A stretch of 64,000 nucleotides of DNA from Anastrepha obliqua (taxonomy: Eukaryota > Arthropoda > Insecta > Diptera > Tephritidae), in contig NC_072892.1 of NCBI RefSeq assembly GCF_027943255.1, positions 18,313,792-18,377,791 of the forward strand. The letters run 5' to 3'. Below, piece after piece: positions 49,201 to 52,679 of this stretch (positions are counted from its first letter, which is position 1; each line of letters starts with the position of its first letter). Made by a program: the position numbers and the translations under genes. Below the pieces are notes generated by a model. The model was given only the letters and a program-made list of their open reading frames with translations, did not search any database and was not told the origin of the DNA.

Positions 49201-50299
49201 AATTCGCAACATTCTACACCATCAATTGAGCATGAGACGCGTGGTTGCTCGACTCGTTCCAAGAGAGTTGAATTTCTTTAAAAAAAAATTCGTCAGAAGA
49301 AGGGGGCGTTTGACATGCAAACCAGTCAACAGGCGGTTGAATGACGCTATTCACATGAGCTGAAACCCAAAAAACCACGTCAAAGCCGGTTAAAAGGGAA
49401 AGTCTTGCCACTCGTTTTCTTTGATTACCAATGGTGTTGTGCACTCGGAATTCGTTTCAAATGATTCTAAGGTAAATAAAGAATATTATTTGGAAGTTAT
49501 GCGACGTTTGAGAGAAGATGTGCGTAGGAAACGGACCAATTTATGGAAAGAAAACTCATGGATCTTGCTCCATGATAACGCACTGTCTCACAAGGCTCAT
49601 ATTGTGAACACTTTTTTGACCAAAAACCCAACAAATACCATCGAACAACCATCGTATTCACCGGATTTAGTCCCCTGCGACTTTTTCTATTTCCCAAAAC
49701 TTACGCGTACGCCGCTTTGGGTCGATAGAGGCCATTAAGGAGAGTTCGCTGAAGGAGCTGAAGAAGATCTCTTCAAACGCGTTTAAAAGTTGCTTTGATG
49801 ACTGGACTAATCGTTGGCATGCCTTCGAATGGATCATATTTTGAAGGCGACAAAATAAATTTTGATGATTAAACAATTATTTTGTGTTGTATTGAACAAT
49901 TCCCGGTACTTTTTTGACAGAATGTTTATCTTAATATAAGTCTTTATGTCGGTTTTTGTAATATTATAAGGAATTAAATATCAATTTGTTGTCCTCATTT
50001 TTTTTTAATTATCTCATTAATATTTTTCCTACTAAATTATTTTGTTAACGTCATAATTTCCTAATTTCATTTATTTTCGCATTTTTAGGGGACTGGGCCG
50101 CATCTACAAGGGCTTGGCTCAGTCCGGCACTTGGGGCTGCTTCGACGAATTCAATCGCATCGAACTTCCGGTGCTATCAGTGGCAGCTCAACAAGTTGCA
50201 GTTGTGCTCACAGCCAAAAAGGAGAAAAAGAAAACATTCATCTTCACCGATGGTGACACGATTGAGATGAATCCTGAATTTGGCATATTCATAACAATG
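617..50299 (+). CDS. Axonemal dynein heavy chain, DNAH5/DNAH8 (outer-arm gamma) type, partial, 17 exons seen
   Basis: Motor subunit of the ciliary/flagellar outer dynein arm; in flies it would act in the sperm tail or in ciliated sensory neurons. Seventeen plus-strand exons join in phase into about 1,954 codons. The order matches the family: tail (DHC_N1-like, residues ~1-760), a variable Gly/Ala-rich stretch (~775-805), further tail, the linker (~1150-1770), then AAA1 with Walker A GPAGTGKT (exon 16) and Walker B CFDEFNR (exon 17). Subfamily calls rest on recalled DNAH5/8 signatures such as [40 protein letters not shown] and [18 protein letters not shown]. Fly members are kl-3 and CG9492, and I cannot tell which this is. 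The N-terminal start and everything after early AAA1 lie outside the window. All splice junctions are GT-AG except intron 10 (GC-AG). No reading-frame break was seen, so the gene looks functional. Confidence 0.93.
1645..1752 (+). CDS. Dynein exon 2 of window (tail)
   Basis: The 36-codon, phase 0/0 exon lies between acceptor AAAAG (ends 1644) and donor GTACGT (1753). It contains the conserved tail motif FYNTSER followed by SSLMVK, which joins to ITNQMIETC in the next exon, as expected for the DNAH5/8 tail. The exon itself starts with GTGAGC, which looks like a donor but is read here as codons Val-Ser. Confidence 0.85.
1832..3745 (-). mobile_element. R1-like LINE, 5'-truncated and shifted
   Basis: On the minus strand a reverse-transcriptase region ([32 protein letters not shown]) lies at 3277-3723, and the C-terminal region ([23 protein letters not shown]) at 2289-2831, with frame breaks between. 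A short A run at the low-coordinate end fits the 3' tail. R1 clade is inferred from the GYFR.YL C-terminal motif. Confidence 0.8.
3922..3938 (-). terminator. Candidate polyadenylation signals of the nested gene
   Basis: Two AATAAA hexamers on the minus strand (TTTATT at 3922-3927 and 3933-3938) lie about 310 nt past the stop codon. The region is AT-rich, so chance matches are likely. It would give a 3' UTR of about 330 nt. Confidence 0.3.
4249..4386 (-). CDS. Nested gene exon 5 (C-terminal end and stop)
   Basis: Acceptor TTTTTGCAG precedes GAT ACC TTC. The 45 codons read [35 protein letters not shown], end SNKRR, then TAG. The motif FY.P.......G.LY.KY.N..R.LR..GLL closes the conserved C-terminal domain. 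Confidence 0.85.
   Translation of the reverse strand, partial: DTFYMPRVGNTRARGMLYNKYVNLSRRLRRDGLLEYKRHWSNKRR
4249..13894 (-). CDS. SAM-like domain protein of an arthropod family, nested antisense in dynein intron 2
   Basis: Five minus-strand exons (13894-13882, 8145-8071, 8000-7633, 4658-4452, 4386-4249) splice in phase into 266 codons plus a stop. The N-terminal ~65 residues form a SAM-like helical domain ([19 protein letters not shown], then [20 protein letters not shown]). An acidic Ser/Thr-rich middle follows. The C-terminal ~110 residues ([39 protein letters not shown]) match the layout of an arthropod family of uncharacterised proteins as I recall it. The biochemical role is unknown; SAM-like domains usually mediate protein-protein contact. 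All four introns are GT-AG. Introns 1 and 3 carry LINE, Tc1 and satellite insertions. Because the frame is unbroken, I infer a functional host gene. Confidence 0.8.
4452..4658 (-). CDS. Nested gene exon 4 (C-terminal domain)
   Basis: Acceptor TTTCTAG and donor GTAAGT bound 69 codons, phase 0/0. It reads [20 protein letters not shown], then [20 protein letters not shown] and ends LFPNESD. The pattern YY...G.L....R..L...I is shared by the family named in the gene entry. Confidence 0.85.
5498..6905 (+). mobile_element. I/R1-like LINE 3' fragment with RNase H region
   Basis: The frame gives [16 protein letters not shown], then an RNase H core ([26 protein letters not shown]), then a CCHC-like tail ([19 protein letters not shown]). 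Several frameshifts are present. It ends in a CCTA-repeat tail near 6890-6905. It lies in intron 3 of the nested gene, on the opposite strand to that gene. Confidence 0.8.
7633..8000 (-). CDS. Nested gene exon 3 (second half of SAM-like domain, acidic region)
   Basis: Acceptor CCACAG and donor GTATGT bound 122 codons plus 2 leading bases. The exon begins [20 protein letters not shown] and [17 protein letters not shown], then an acidic, Ser/Thr-rich linker, ending SPTKKQL. The SAM-like signature 'LT.EDI..LIP.IG.R.IF' is clear. Confidence 0.85.
8071..8145 (-). CDS. Nested gene exon 2 (first half of SAM-like domain)
   Basis: Minus-strand acceptor ATTTATAG precedes base 8145 and donor GTAACA follows base 8071. 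The exon reads [20 protein letters not shown] and NKFE. Its trailing base joins AA of exon 3 to form Glu. An inverted-repeat element copy starts 55 bp upstream. Confidence 0.75.
8201..8400. mobile_element. Partial copy of the GACGTGATAACGTC-ended element
   Basis: Positions 8201-8300 repeat the left end of the element at 8575 almost base for base (GACGTGATAACGTCTTATAA; GGCTGCACGCAC), followed by ACCTTGCTCAT repeats. The right end is not recognised. No coding capacity. Confidence 0.55.
8575..9328. mobile_element. Non-autonomous inverted-repeat element carrying a pentamer array
   Basis: The left end GACGTGATAACGTC (8575-8588) is matched in reverse complement by GACGTTATCACGTTA at 9315. Because the motif is itself nearly palindromic, the inverted-repeat reading is suggestive only. 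The interior is almost entirely the TGTTA array at 8671-9200. Confidence 0.5.
8671..9218. repeat. TGTTA pentanucleotide microsatellite, about 105 units
   Basis: An almost pure array of TGTTA (=TTATG) runs for about 525 bp with only a few variants (TGATA, TGCTA, CGTTA, TGTTG), then degrades after 9175. A 5-mer gives a 15-nt codon cycle, so open frames of YVMLC repeats appear in three frames. They are not genes. Confidence 0.97.
9362..9531 (-). repeat. tRNA-derived SINE, partial, minus
   Basis: This is the reverse complement of the SINE at 35470-35794, from the GAGGAGTTTTT region through the B box (CGAACCTACG) to the middle of the A box, where it is cut off at CCAACCCA. The C-rich tract GGGGGGGCGATCGC is shared. 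Confidence 0.8.
9898..13175 (-). mobile_element. Tc1-family element with IR/DR ends, split by an RTE-like LINE
   Basis: Each end has two direct copies of a ~20-bp repeat (AGAAAAAGTCTGCGTTCA type). They lie at 9898 and 11718 on the left, and in inverse orientation at 12961 and 13157 on the right. Removing the 1,624-bp LINE plus target duplication gives spacings of ~196 bp on both sides and a 1.65-kb element. The minus-strand transposase (12829 to 11791) has [20 protein letters not shown] and [11 protein letters not shown] (DD34E) but several frame breaks. Confidence 0.85.
10064..11678 (-). mobile_element. RTE-like LINE copy A, RT half only, with 9-bp target duplication
   Basis: A 502-codon minus-strand frame (11601-10093) is open throughout. 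It carries [65 protein letters not shown], the catalytic [12 protein letters not shown] and a C-terminal [12 protein letters not shown]...[10 protein letters not shown] tail. Endonuclease and upstream parts are absent. AATGAGATC occurs at 10055-10063 and 11679-11687, exactly flanking the element. It sits in the left terminal repeat of the Tc1 element. Confidence 0.88.
13882..13894 (-). CDS. Nested gene exon 1 (13-nt coding part)
   Basis: The exon reads ATG GAT AAA GAA G followed by donor GTGAGT. The leftover G joins CG of the next exon to make Ala, giving [13 protein letters not shown]. The exact phase fit and the good donor support it, but such a short coding piece can arise by chance. 5' UTR probably extends towards 14,100. 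Confidence 0.6.
13895..14922 (-). promoter_or_regulatory. Probable 5' UTR and promoter region of the nested gene
   Basis: No coding sequence is supported here. The stretch just upstream of the putative ATG (13895-14130) is less AT-rich than its surroundings and would be 5' UTR. I see no clear TATA box. The rest is AT-rich intronic DNA with ATGTATGT-type runs. Confidence 0.3.
14923..15850 (-). mobile_element. rosa-like (DD41D) mariner, N-terminally deleted
   Basis: Inverted repeats of about 30 bp (AGGGTGTTTTTTTTAGAGG / CCTCTAAAAAAAACACCCT), with TA on each side, bound a 928-bp element. The minus-strand ORF (206 codons) has [29 protein letters not shown] and [16 protein letters not shown]. There are 41 residues between the second and third catalytic Asp, the spacing of the rosa group. 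The N-terminal HTH half is missing. Confidence 0.88.
15950..16365 (+). mobile_element. Mariner relic, internal deletion
   Basis: The frame at 16003 gives [20 protein letters not shown], like the mariner HTH linker region. The stretch then jumps to a mariner-like C-terminal end (KGNYIEK plus stop, near 16280). The middle is deleted. Boundaries are approximate. Confidence 0.5.
16664..17951 (+). mobile_element. DD34D mariner copy 1, shifted
   Basis: Inverted ends CGAGGTGTGTTCAAGAAGTA and TTTTTTAACACATCTCG are flanked by TA; length 1,288 bp. The transposase starts [17 protein letters not shown] (16866) and continues in pieces through [21 protein letters not shown], a damaged GDD near 17315, HHDNAQCP and [16 protein letters not shown]. 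There are 34 residues between the last two Asp in the restored order. Multiple frameshifts make it inactive. A second copy lies at 26052-27191. Confidence 0.9.
17952..18339. other. AT-rich intron stretch, nothing recognised
   Basis: Runs of TTAATTAATATATTT dominate. No ORF of note, no repeat end recognised. Confidence 0.5.
18340..18590 (-). mobile_element. Possible LINE remnant
   Basis: The minus strand reads [12 protein letters not shown] in one frame, resembling the C-terminal RT thumb region of LINEs, with stops around it. Too short and decayed to place in a family. It abuts the LINE 3' end at 18590. Confidence 0.3.
18590..19325 (-). mobile_element. I/R1-like LINE 3' fragment
   Basis: The minus-strand frame (19308-18712) includes [40 protein letters not shown] and a CCHC-like [19 protein letters not shown], then a GGTAGGTAGGTAGG tail at 18590-18604. 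It is close to the copies at 5498-6905 and 39884-40398, so one family. Confidence 0.8.
19335..19770 (+). mobile_element. IS630/mariner-family transposase 3' fragment
   Basis: The plus strand encodes a broken C-terminal transposase: a [14 protein letters not shown] segment after the second Asp, then [20 protein letters not shown] and a final AKGGHIEQK stop. The end GGTTCCACTTTGAGTGCCGG looks like a terminal repeat (19742-19765). The left part is lost next to the LINE. Confidence 0.6.
20103..20981 (+). CDS. Dynein exon 3 of window (tail)
   Basis: The 293-codon exon follows a strong polypyrimidine tract ending in TTTTGTAG, and donor GTAGGT starts at 20982. Phase is 0/0. It encodes a tail segment with [31 protein letters not shown] and the conserved [13 protein letters not shown]. 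It is separated from exon 2 by an 18.35-kb intron that holds a nested gene and many mobile elements. Confidence 0.93.
21043..21243 (+). CDS. Dynein exon 4 of window (tail)
   Basis: The 67-codon, phase 0/0 exon lies between acceptor CATTCAG and donor GTAGGT (21244). It encodes [24 protein letters not shown], the tail segment in which dyneins carry a conserved LIRE motif. The preceding intron is only 61 bp. Confidence 0.92.
21345..21464 (+). CDS. Dynein exon 5 of window (tail)
   Basis: The 40-codon, phase 0/0 exon lies between acceptor GTTTATAG and donor GTAAGT (21465). It contains [20 protein letters not shown], corresponding to the dynein tail motif L..P....GL..L.W; the W begins the next exon. 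Confidence 0.9.
21636..21792 (+). CDS. Dynein exon 6 of window (tail)
   Basis: Acceptor CTAAAG ends at 21635 and donor GTAAGA starts at 21793. The exon has 52 codons plus one base (phase 1). It begins [13 protein letters not shown] and contains [13 protein letters not shown]. The split codon GAG is completed by exon 7. Confidence 0.9.
21973..22027 (+). CDS. Dynein exon 7 of window (tail, small exon)
   Basis: The 55-bp exon lies between acceptor ATTTAG and donor GTGAGT (22028). It reads [18 protein letters not shown] with split codons at both ends. The phases fit exons 6 and 8 exactly, which is the main support for such a short exon. Confidence 0.87.
22195..22345 (+). mobile_element. Mariner internal fragment
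   Basis: About 150 bp reads [20 protein letters not shown] and KAQSSQ, the segment around the first catalytic Asp of the mariner family seen at 16664 and 26052. No terminal repeats remain. Confidence 0.7.
22897..25106 (-). mobile_element. Jockey-like LINE, 5'-truncated, 12-bp target duplication
   Basis: ATTATAAAATAT at 22885-22896 and 25107-25118 exactly flanks the insert, and a minus-strand poly(A) of about 20 sits at its 3' end. The RT frame 24701-23493 is open for 402 codons ([85 protein letters not shown]) and continues at 23441. The endonuclease part is missing. It is inserted in the LINE entry at 22480-27330. Confidence 0.92.
25189..25560 (-). mobile_element. MITE-like IS630 derivative, copy 1
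   Basis: The left end AAGGGTGGTTAAGTTTCAAG follows TA. The interior encodes only a transposase C terminus on the minus strand ([16 protein letters not shown] to [16 protein letters not shown] stop). The right end stops at CGGCCCTTGAAATTTAA, so the last few bases of the inverted repeat are lost. It matches the 61215-61594 copy over its whole length. Confidence 0.85.
26052..27191 (-). mobile_element. DD34D mariner copy 2, minus strand, shifted
   Basis: Same family as 16664-17951 with ends CGAGGTGTGTTCAAAAAGTA / TACTTTTTGAACACACCTCG and TA on each side; 1,140 bp, so about 150 bp shorter. Readable parts are [40 protein letters not shown] and [16 protein letters not shown]. It interrupts the LINE at the SSNQHGFMA region. 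Confidence 0.9.
27838..27960 (-). mobile_element. LINE 3' end fragment
   Basis: The stretch CCTTGTTGACTCCACTCGGG and the following bases repeat the 3' end of the LINE at 29750. Only about 120 bp remain. Confidence 0.55.
28173..29418 (-). mobile_element. Mariner of the mellifera type, 1,246 bp, catalytic deletion
   Basis: Perfect-looking ends AGGTTGTCAAAAAAGTCTTG / CAAGACTTTTTTGACAACCT are flanked by TA. The transposase starts [20 protein letters not shown] (29240); the frame shifts early, then runs open 29074-28247. First Asp: [13 protein letters not shown]. Second Asp: [20 protein letters not shown]. After [10 protein letters not shown] a deletion removes the expected D-Y-H-L-F segment, so the third catalytic Asp is gone. 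The C terminus [20 protein letters not shown] is intact. Subfamily is from recalled Ammar1/Famar-type motifs. Confidence 0.92.
29750..30640 (-). mobile_element. LINE fragment with RT FADD box and RGRGRP tail
   Basis: The minus strand carries [36 protein letters not shown] and a C-terminal [18 protein letters not shown], with stops and shifts. It ends in a short A run near 29750. The 5' part is missing. Clade not resolved (RTE/CR1-like C terminus). Confidence 0.7.
31440..31573 (+). CDS. Dynein exon 8 of window (tail)
   Basis: Acceptor TCCTTTCAG ends at 31439 and donor GTATGA starts at 31574. The 134-bp exon completes AGG and reads [20 protein letters not shown] to TLFD. The upstream intron is 9.4 kb of nested transposons. 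Confidence 0.88.
31641..33624. mobile_element. Inverted-repeat element (TTAGGGTGGGTCAA ends) carrying a mariner
   Basis: TTAGGGTGGGTCAA (31641) and TTGACCCACCCTAA (33611-33624) form the ends, with weaker inverted similarity for about 50 bp inward. Without the mariner at 32110-33323 it is about 770 bp and non-coding. A ~70-bp direct repeat (ATCGTCACCTAGC...TTTTTGTC) occurs at 31990-32047 and 33347-33400 on either side of the mariner. Confidence 0.7.
32110..33323 (-). mobile_element. Mauritiana-type mariner, copy 1
   Basis: Ends CAACTAAGTTCTCGCTGTT and AACAGCGGGAACTTAGTTG. The minus-strand transposase is in pieces: [20 protein letters not shown] (33157), [43 protein letters not shown] and [20 protein letters not shown]. 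The spacing between the last two Asp fits DD34D. Frame breaks make it inactive. The same family occurs at 47577, 61769 and 63507. Confidence 0.9.
33705..33931 (+). CDS. Dynein exon 9 of window (tail with Gly/Ala-rich insert)
   Basis: Acceptor GGCTAG ends at 33704 and donor GTAAAT starts at 33932. The exon completes a GCA codon and has 75 further codons. About 30 of these are low complexity: a charged EEE, then Ala-, Gly- and Gln-rich runs. The exon ends with ordered tail sequence [20 protein letters not shown]. The low-complexity part looks like an intrinsically disordered lineage-specific insert; the phases on both sides fit. Confidence 0.85.
34015..34308 (+). CDS. Dynein exon 10 of window (tail)
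   Basis: The 98-codon, phase 0/0 exon follows acceptor GCTTTAG. It encodes [20 protein letters not shown] and [13 protein letters not shown] and ends GKEP. The exon end is followed by GCAAGT rather than a GT donor (see the intron entry at 34309). Confidence 0.9.
34309..34390 (+). other. GC-AG intron 10 of the dynein gene
   Basis: The 82-bp intron starts GCAAGT and ends CTAACAG. Reading through would hit TGA at 34327. Splicing CCG|GCAAGT...CAG|CAA keeps phase 0 and joins two exons with clear dynein-like coding. No GT donor nearby preserves both the frame and the conserved GKEP end. Confidence 0.75.
34391..34826 (+). CDS. Dynein exon 11 of window (tail)
   Basis: Acceptor TCTAACAG precedes the exon and donor GTGAGT starts at 34827. 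There are 145 codons plus one base. It begins with a basic, probably flexible linker ([14 protein letters not shown]) and continues with [15 protein letters not shown] and the conserved end of the tail ([15 protein letters not shown]). Confidence 0.92.
35201..37127 (-). mobile_element. Tc3-like element with doubled terminal repeats, carrying a SINE
   Basis: Outer ends GGTGCGTTTCATAATCATAA (35202) and TTATGATTATGAAACGCACC (37106-37125), plus inner related copies at 35359 and 36895-36917, give an IR/DR layout. The minus-strand transposase is broken: [15 protein letters not shown] (36806), [24 protein letters not shown], then [26 protein letters not shown] and [21 protein letters not shown].xLS..ERGKI is the Tc3 signature. 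Confidence 0.85.
35470..35794 (+). repeat. tRNA-derived SINE, full copy, TGGAAG target duplication
   Basis: The tRNA-like head has an A box TAGCCGAATGGGTTGG (35479) and a B box GGTTCGGATCTCGG (35532). A GC-rich body follows, and the element ends in an (AT)n tail at about 35775-35792. TGGAAG occurs at 35464-35469 and 35795-35800. Partial copies lie at 9362, 61732 and 63335. No open reading frame is expected; RNA polymerase III transcription is inferred from the boxes. Confidence 0.88.
37227..37426 (+). CDS. Dynein exon 12 of window (tail to linker)
   Basis: Acceptor CCTTTCAG ends at 37226 and donor GTAAGT starts at 37427. The exon completes a TCT codon, then 66 codons including [20 protein letters not shown] and ELRIDPIE, a DNAH5/8 segment just before the linker. 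It starts about 100 bp after the end of a Tc3-like transposon. Confidence 0.92.
37505..38499 (+). CDS. Dynein exon 13 of window (linker, DHC_N2)
   Basis: The 995-bp exon lies between acceptor CCACCAG and donor GTGAGT (38500). It encodes the first part of the linker: [74 protein letters not shown] and [18 protein letters not shown]. These are the strongest DNAH5/8-type signatures in the window. The frame is fully open. Confidence 0.97.
38557..39436 (+). CDS. Dynein exon 14 of window (linker)
   Basis: Acceptor AATACAG ends at 38556 and donor GTGAGG starts at 39437. The exon has 293 codons after a split codon. It carries [59 protein letters not shown] and [14 protein letters not shown], the core of the swinging linker. 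Confidence 0.97.
39527..39699 (+). CDS. Dynein exon 15 of window (linker end / AAA1 entry)
   Basis: Acceptor CTTTCTAG ends at 39526 and donor GTGAGC starts at 39700. There are 57 codons plus 2 bases. It contains [14 protein letters not shown] and [16 protein letters not shown], the conserved linker-AAA1 junction. The exon is shorter than the minimum length of many ORF scans and is found by homology. Confidence 0.93.
39884..40398 (+). mobile_element. I/R1-like LINE 3' fragment
   Basis: Reads [40 protein letters not shown] and a CCHC-like [19 protein letters not shown], closely matching 6370-6905. The tail CACCTATCTACCTA marks the 3' end. It lies 180 bp after dynein exon 15. Confidence 0.8.
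40500..43495 (-). mobile_element. rosa-like (DD41D) mariner interrupted by a LINE
   Basis: Transposase pieces on the minus strand flank the LINE. The N-terminal [11 protein letters not shown] and [20 protein letters not shown] lie at 43264-43400. The continuation [20 protein letters not shown] lies at 41455-41400. The catalytic C-terminal part is at 41075-40556 ([47 protein letters not shown]; 41-residue Asp spacing). Several stops occur in the last part. Outer boundaries are approximate. Confidence 0.8.
41462..43263 (-). mobile_element. I-like LINE with RT end, RNase H and CCHC-like tail
   Basis: The minus-strand frame is open from 43338 to 41566 (590 codons, the first ~25 from the mariner). 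It has [20 protein letters not shown] (RT catalytic YADD), [14 protein letters not shown], a complete-looking RNase H ([55 protein letters not shown]) and the zinc-knuckle-like [20 protein letters not shown]. The TAGG-repeat 3' tail lies at 41472-41484. 5'-truncated within RT. Confidence 0.9.
43540..44412 (-). mobile_element. I-like LINE 3' fragment, decayed
   Basis: The minus strand has the CCHC-like [20 protein letters not shown] at about 43800 and a damaged RNase H ([29 protein letters not shown]) near 44370-44270. The tail TTAGGTTAGGTTAGG is at 43540-43553. Related to, but distinct from, the 41462 element. Confidence 0.75.
44413..45790 (-). mobile_element. RTE-like LINE 3' fragment split by a DNA-transposon insertion
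   Basis: 44413-44437 (CGTGATTTTGGCCGAGTTTA) and 45650-45780 (TTCTTTCGCGGGCTAACCGC; CCAAGTCCTTCTCCACCTGA) are adjacent pieces of the RTE 3' end seen intact at 10080-10270. About 1.2 kb has been inserted between them. Confidence 0.7.
44437..45650 (-). mobile_element. DNA transposon fragment with Mutator-like transposase C terminus
   Basis: A 167-codon minus-strand frame (45646-45143) reads [32 protein letters not shown], then [20 protein letters not shown] and [20 protein letters not shown]. The CPxGxDSWCxYQ pattern resembles the Mutator-like transposase domain common in insects, recalled not searched. Downstream (44450-45140) is non-coding. Terminal repeats were not found. Confidence 0.5.
45791..46645. 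other. Intron stretch of unknown content
   Basis: A 74-codon minus frame at 46056-45832 has no recognisable motif. The segment 46200-46520 is relatively GC-rich and unique-looking. I cannot assign it. Confidence 0.4.
46646..46669 (+). repeat. Poly(A) run of about 24
   Basis: A clean A tract lies about 300 bp before dynein exon 16. It could be the tail of a small unrecognised retroposon; the preceding 300 bp hold no coding motif I know. Confidence 0.6.
46976..47131 (+). CDS. Dynein exon 16 of window (AAA1 Walker A)
   Basis: Acceptor CTGCATAG ends at 46975 and donor GTATTA starts at 47132. It completes CGT and continues [17 protein letters not shown], then the P-loop [10 protein letters not shown] and [18 protein letters not shown]1 is the main ATP-hydrolysing site of dynein, and the P-loop lysine and threonine are intact. 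Inferred cysteine at GAPCGPAG replaces the usual alanine. Confidence 0.95.
47432..49922 (+). mobile_element. Irritans-like mariner hosting another mariner
   Basis: Ends TTCTGTCAAAAAAATATCGG (47432) and the inverse CGGTACTTTTTTGACAGAA (49904-49922) bound the element. Its transposase starts [20 protein letters not shown] (48896), then [40 protein letters not shown], and broken C-terminal parts ending near [15 protein letters not shown]. The catalytic middle is deleted and shifted. The 5' non-coding part is split by the mariner at 47577-48854. Confidence 0.85.
47577..48854 (+). mobile_element. Mauritiana-type mariner, copy 2
   Basis: Ends TTCTCGCTGTTTGTCAATAG and CAGCGAGAAGTTATTTGTGC with TA flanks; the left end lacks about 12 bp of the repeat. 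Transposase pieces are [31 protein letters not shown] (then stop), [32 protein letters not shown] and [20 protein letters not shown]. The three Asp positions can be seen, but stops and shifts disable it. Confidence 0.9.
50089..50299 (+). CDS. Dynein exon 17 of window (AAA1 Walker B)
   Basis: Acceptor TTTTTAG ends at 50088 and donor GTAAGT starts at 50300. It completes AGG and encodes [16 protein letters not shown], Walker [20 protein letters not shown] and [18 protein letters not shown]. The expected next residues (NPGYAGR) are not found downstream to 64000, so the following intron exceeds 13.7 kb. Confidence 0.96.
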
Positions 50300-50969
50300 G
50301 TAAGTGAGCCAGGTGGCAAAGGTGATGCGAATAGTGAATAATGTCGATGTGCTCTGACATTTTTGTTCTTGAAAAAAAAAAACGAAAACAAAATGTTACC
50401 TAAACGGAAACAAAAGTTTTAATTACAACTCGACATTGCTTGGCGGCCAAGTTTCAGCGCTGACAAAGTTTACGATTTAAATTCCAGTAAATCGTGTCTC
50501 ATTAAAATCTAACTGCTCGCTGTTCGCTGTACGCCGGCAGCTGATTGTCGAAGTGACACGCCGCATAGAACCTCCTCCGTCCTGCTTCACGTTGACAAAC
50601 TTTTTGTTAGCGTTCGAGCGGAAAATTAAATTCAGTTTCCACTGACCTTGGACATCTTCTTAATTAAATTGTAGGAAAAAATTAAAAATAAAGTACCATT
50701 TGATAGGCAAAATCGAAGATATTCTCCACTTACCTGCTGTAGCATTAATTAAATTAAAGGGACAAAAAATGTTATAAAATATCCTTTTCACCTTATTTTT
50801 ATTATTGCGATTGGGTCAGCCTTATTAAAGTGAAAATCCTCACTTCAAATTATGGAAAATGGGAGCTTTAAAAGCGAGCAAACATTTCGAACGAGAGACT
50901 AGCAAACAACATTCGCAGTGAAGTATGTTGATGATGTGGAAGGGCATGCGTGTTTACTTACCGAAGTGG

Positions 50970-51735
50970 TGAAGGAAGGTTAGGTCAAGTTTGGCAGCCC
51001 CATCGCATATAGAGACAGCGATACCACTTAGACCACGAAATGGGTCCGTTGTGAGCCGCAGAGGCTGGGCTGCATTTCCCTTTCCATATTGAACCATCCT
51101 GAGCTTTTGACAAAGCGTAAAGTATATAGATTATCTGTATTCAATAGGATCTTAAGTATCGATTCCTGCTTCTGGCTAGAGCCGGGCATGTGCAAAAAAG
51201 GTGTTGAATTGTTTCCAACTCCTCCTGATTTCTGCAGCTACGACAGAAATCATGCGTGTAAACGCCCAATCTCCTTGCATGATTTCCTATGAGACAATGT
51301 CGTGTGAGGCCCCCTACTAAGGTCCTTATTTGAAGTCTACTAAGGTCCTTATTTGAAGTCTACTCAATTTTATAATATCTTTGGACACACGTAGATTTAG
51401 CCTTGGCCATGTTTGCCTAACAATTTCACAGGTATTGGCACTAATCCCTCTTTGTTTATAGAACTGATTAGTGCGTCCTTAATAAGAAGCTTACAAGTTG
51501 CGAGAGGTACCCCCATAAAATTCTTCTGTTGCAAGTTGGTTAGCCCTACAGTTACCTGGTATGTCTCTGTGGCTTGGAACCCAGCATAAGATAATACGAT
51601 ATTGTTTGGCCATCTCATTAAGAGATTGGCGACAATGTAAGACACTTGGCAGCTTGGCTGTCTGATAGAATGCAGATATCTGTTGTTGATATTTTGTTTA
51701 TCTCTAACCATTTCATTTGGTGAAGAAAAGGTTCC
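50970..51735 (-). mobile_element. I-like LINE 3' fragment
   Basis: This is a diverged copy of 41465-42280, beginning at the same 3' region (TTTGGCAGCCCCATCGCATA) and containing [21 protein letters not shown] sequence. It carries a 23-bp tandem duplication at about 51315-51362 (AAGGTCCTTATTTGAAGTCT twice). The RNase H is damaged. Confidence 0.8.
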
Positions 51736-51789
51736 CAATTTTTCTGCCCGATTTCTTTAGTGAGCCATTGATCACGATGCACGAGCGAG

Positions 51790-52640
51790 GATCATAGATA
51801 GACAGAAATGCTACACAGATGGTTCCAAAAAGTTTCAAGCAGTAGGAGCAGGAGTAGTGGGGCCTAGAGCACACAAATCCCTTACACTAAGTACAGATAC
51901 CACAATTTTCCATGCGGAGCTCTTCGCCATAATGGAAACAGTGAAAGTAAAAACTAAAATACTTCCGGACGGTTAAGCGGTTCTCAAAGCCTTCAATAGC
52001 TTCACAGTCAAGTCAAAAGTCCTAATAGAGTGTAACAATGCACTCAACAAACTGGTCAGTCATAATCAGGTCACACTGATATGGGTACCAGAACATGAGG
52101 GTCACGAAGGAAGCGAGAAGGCAGATTTTTATGCCAAAAAAGGGGCATAAAGGCTATTCATTGGACCAACCCCATTCTTCGGGTTTAACAAAAATAAAAC
52201 AGGAAACCAAAAAATGGATCCAAACTAAAATCAGGGAACACTCGAACGGCACAAGTGGCCTTAATCACTCCCAGAATTTTTTGAACTTGCCAAGAGAGCA
52301 AAATCTGCTCTAACCCTAGATAAAAAGGGCCTCAGATTACACTGTGGAGCACTTACAGGTTACTTTGCCTATAATAAAAACTTTATCACATAGGGTTATC
52401 TATCACAAGATCATGCAGGTTCTGCTGTGATGAAGAGGAGTCAATGGAACACTTATCACCAACTGTGAGGCATTAGGCCACAGGAGACTCAGAATCCTGT
52501 ACTCGTACCTACTAGAGGAGGAATATCTACAATTGCTCCCTTCTAGGGAGCTGGTTCGATTCCTCGATGTACTAAAAAATTATAATTAAGTAATTAGGGG
52601 CGCACAATAGATCAATCTGGTCGCAGTGCATAAAGGCCTT
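51790..52640 (+). mobile_element. LINE RNase H fragment
   Basis: The plus strand reads CYTDGSKKFQAVGAGVVGPR, FHAELFAIMETVKVKTKILP, and VTLIWVPEHEGHEGSEKADF, the order of an RNase H domain (DGS, E, then HxG..GNE-like) with stops. Opposite strand to the adjacent LINE at 50970. Confidence 0.7.
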
Positions 52641-52679
52641 AGCCTAACCCCTACAACCATTACCATTACTAAGGATGAT

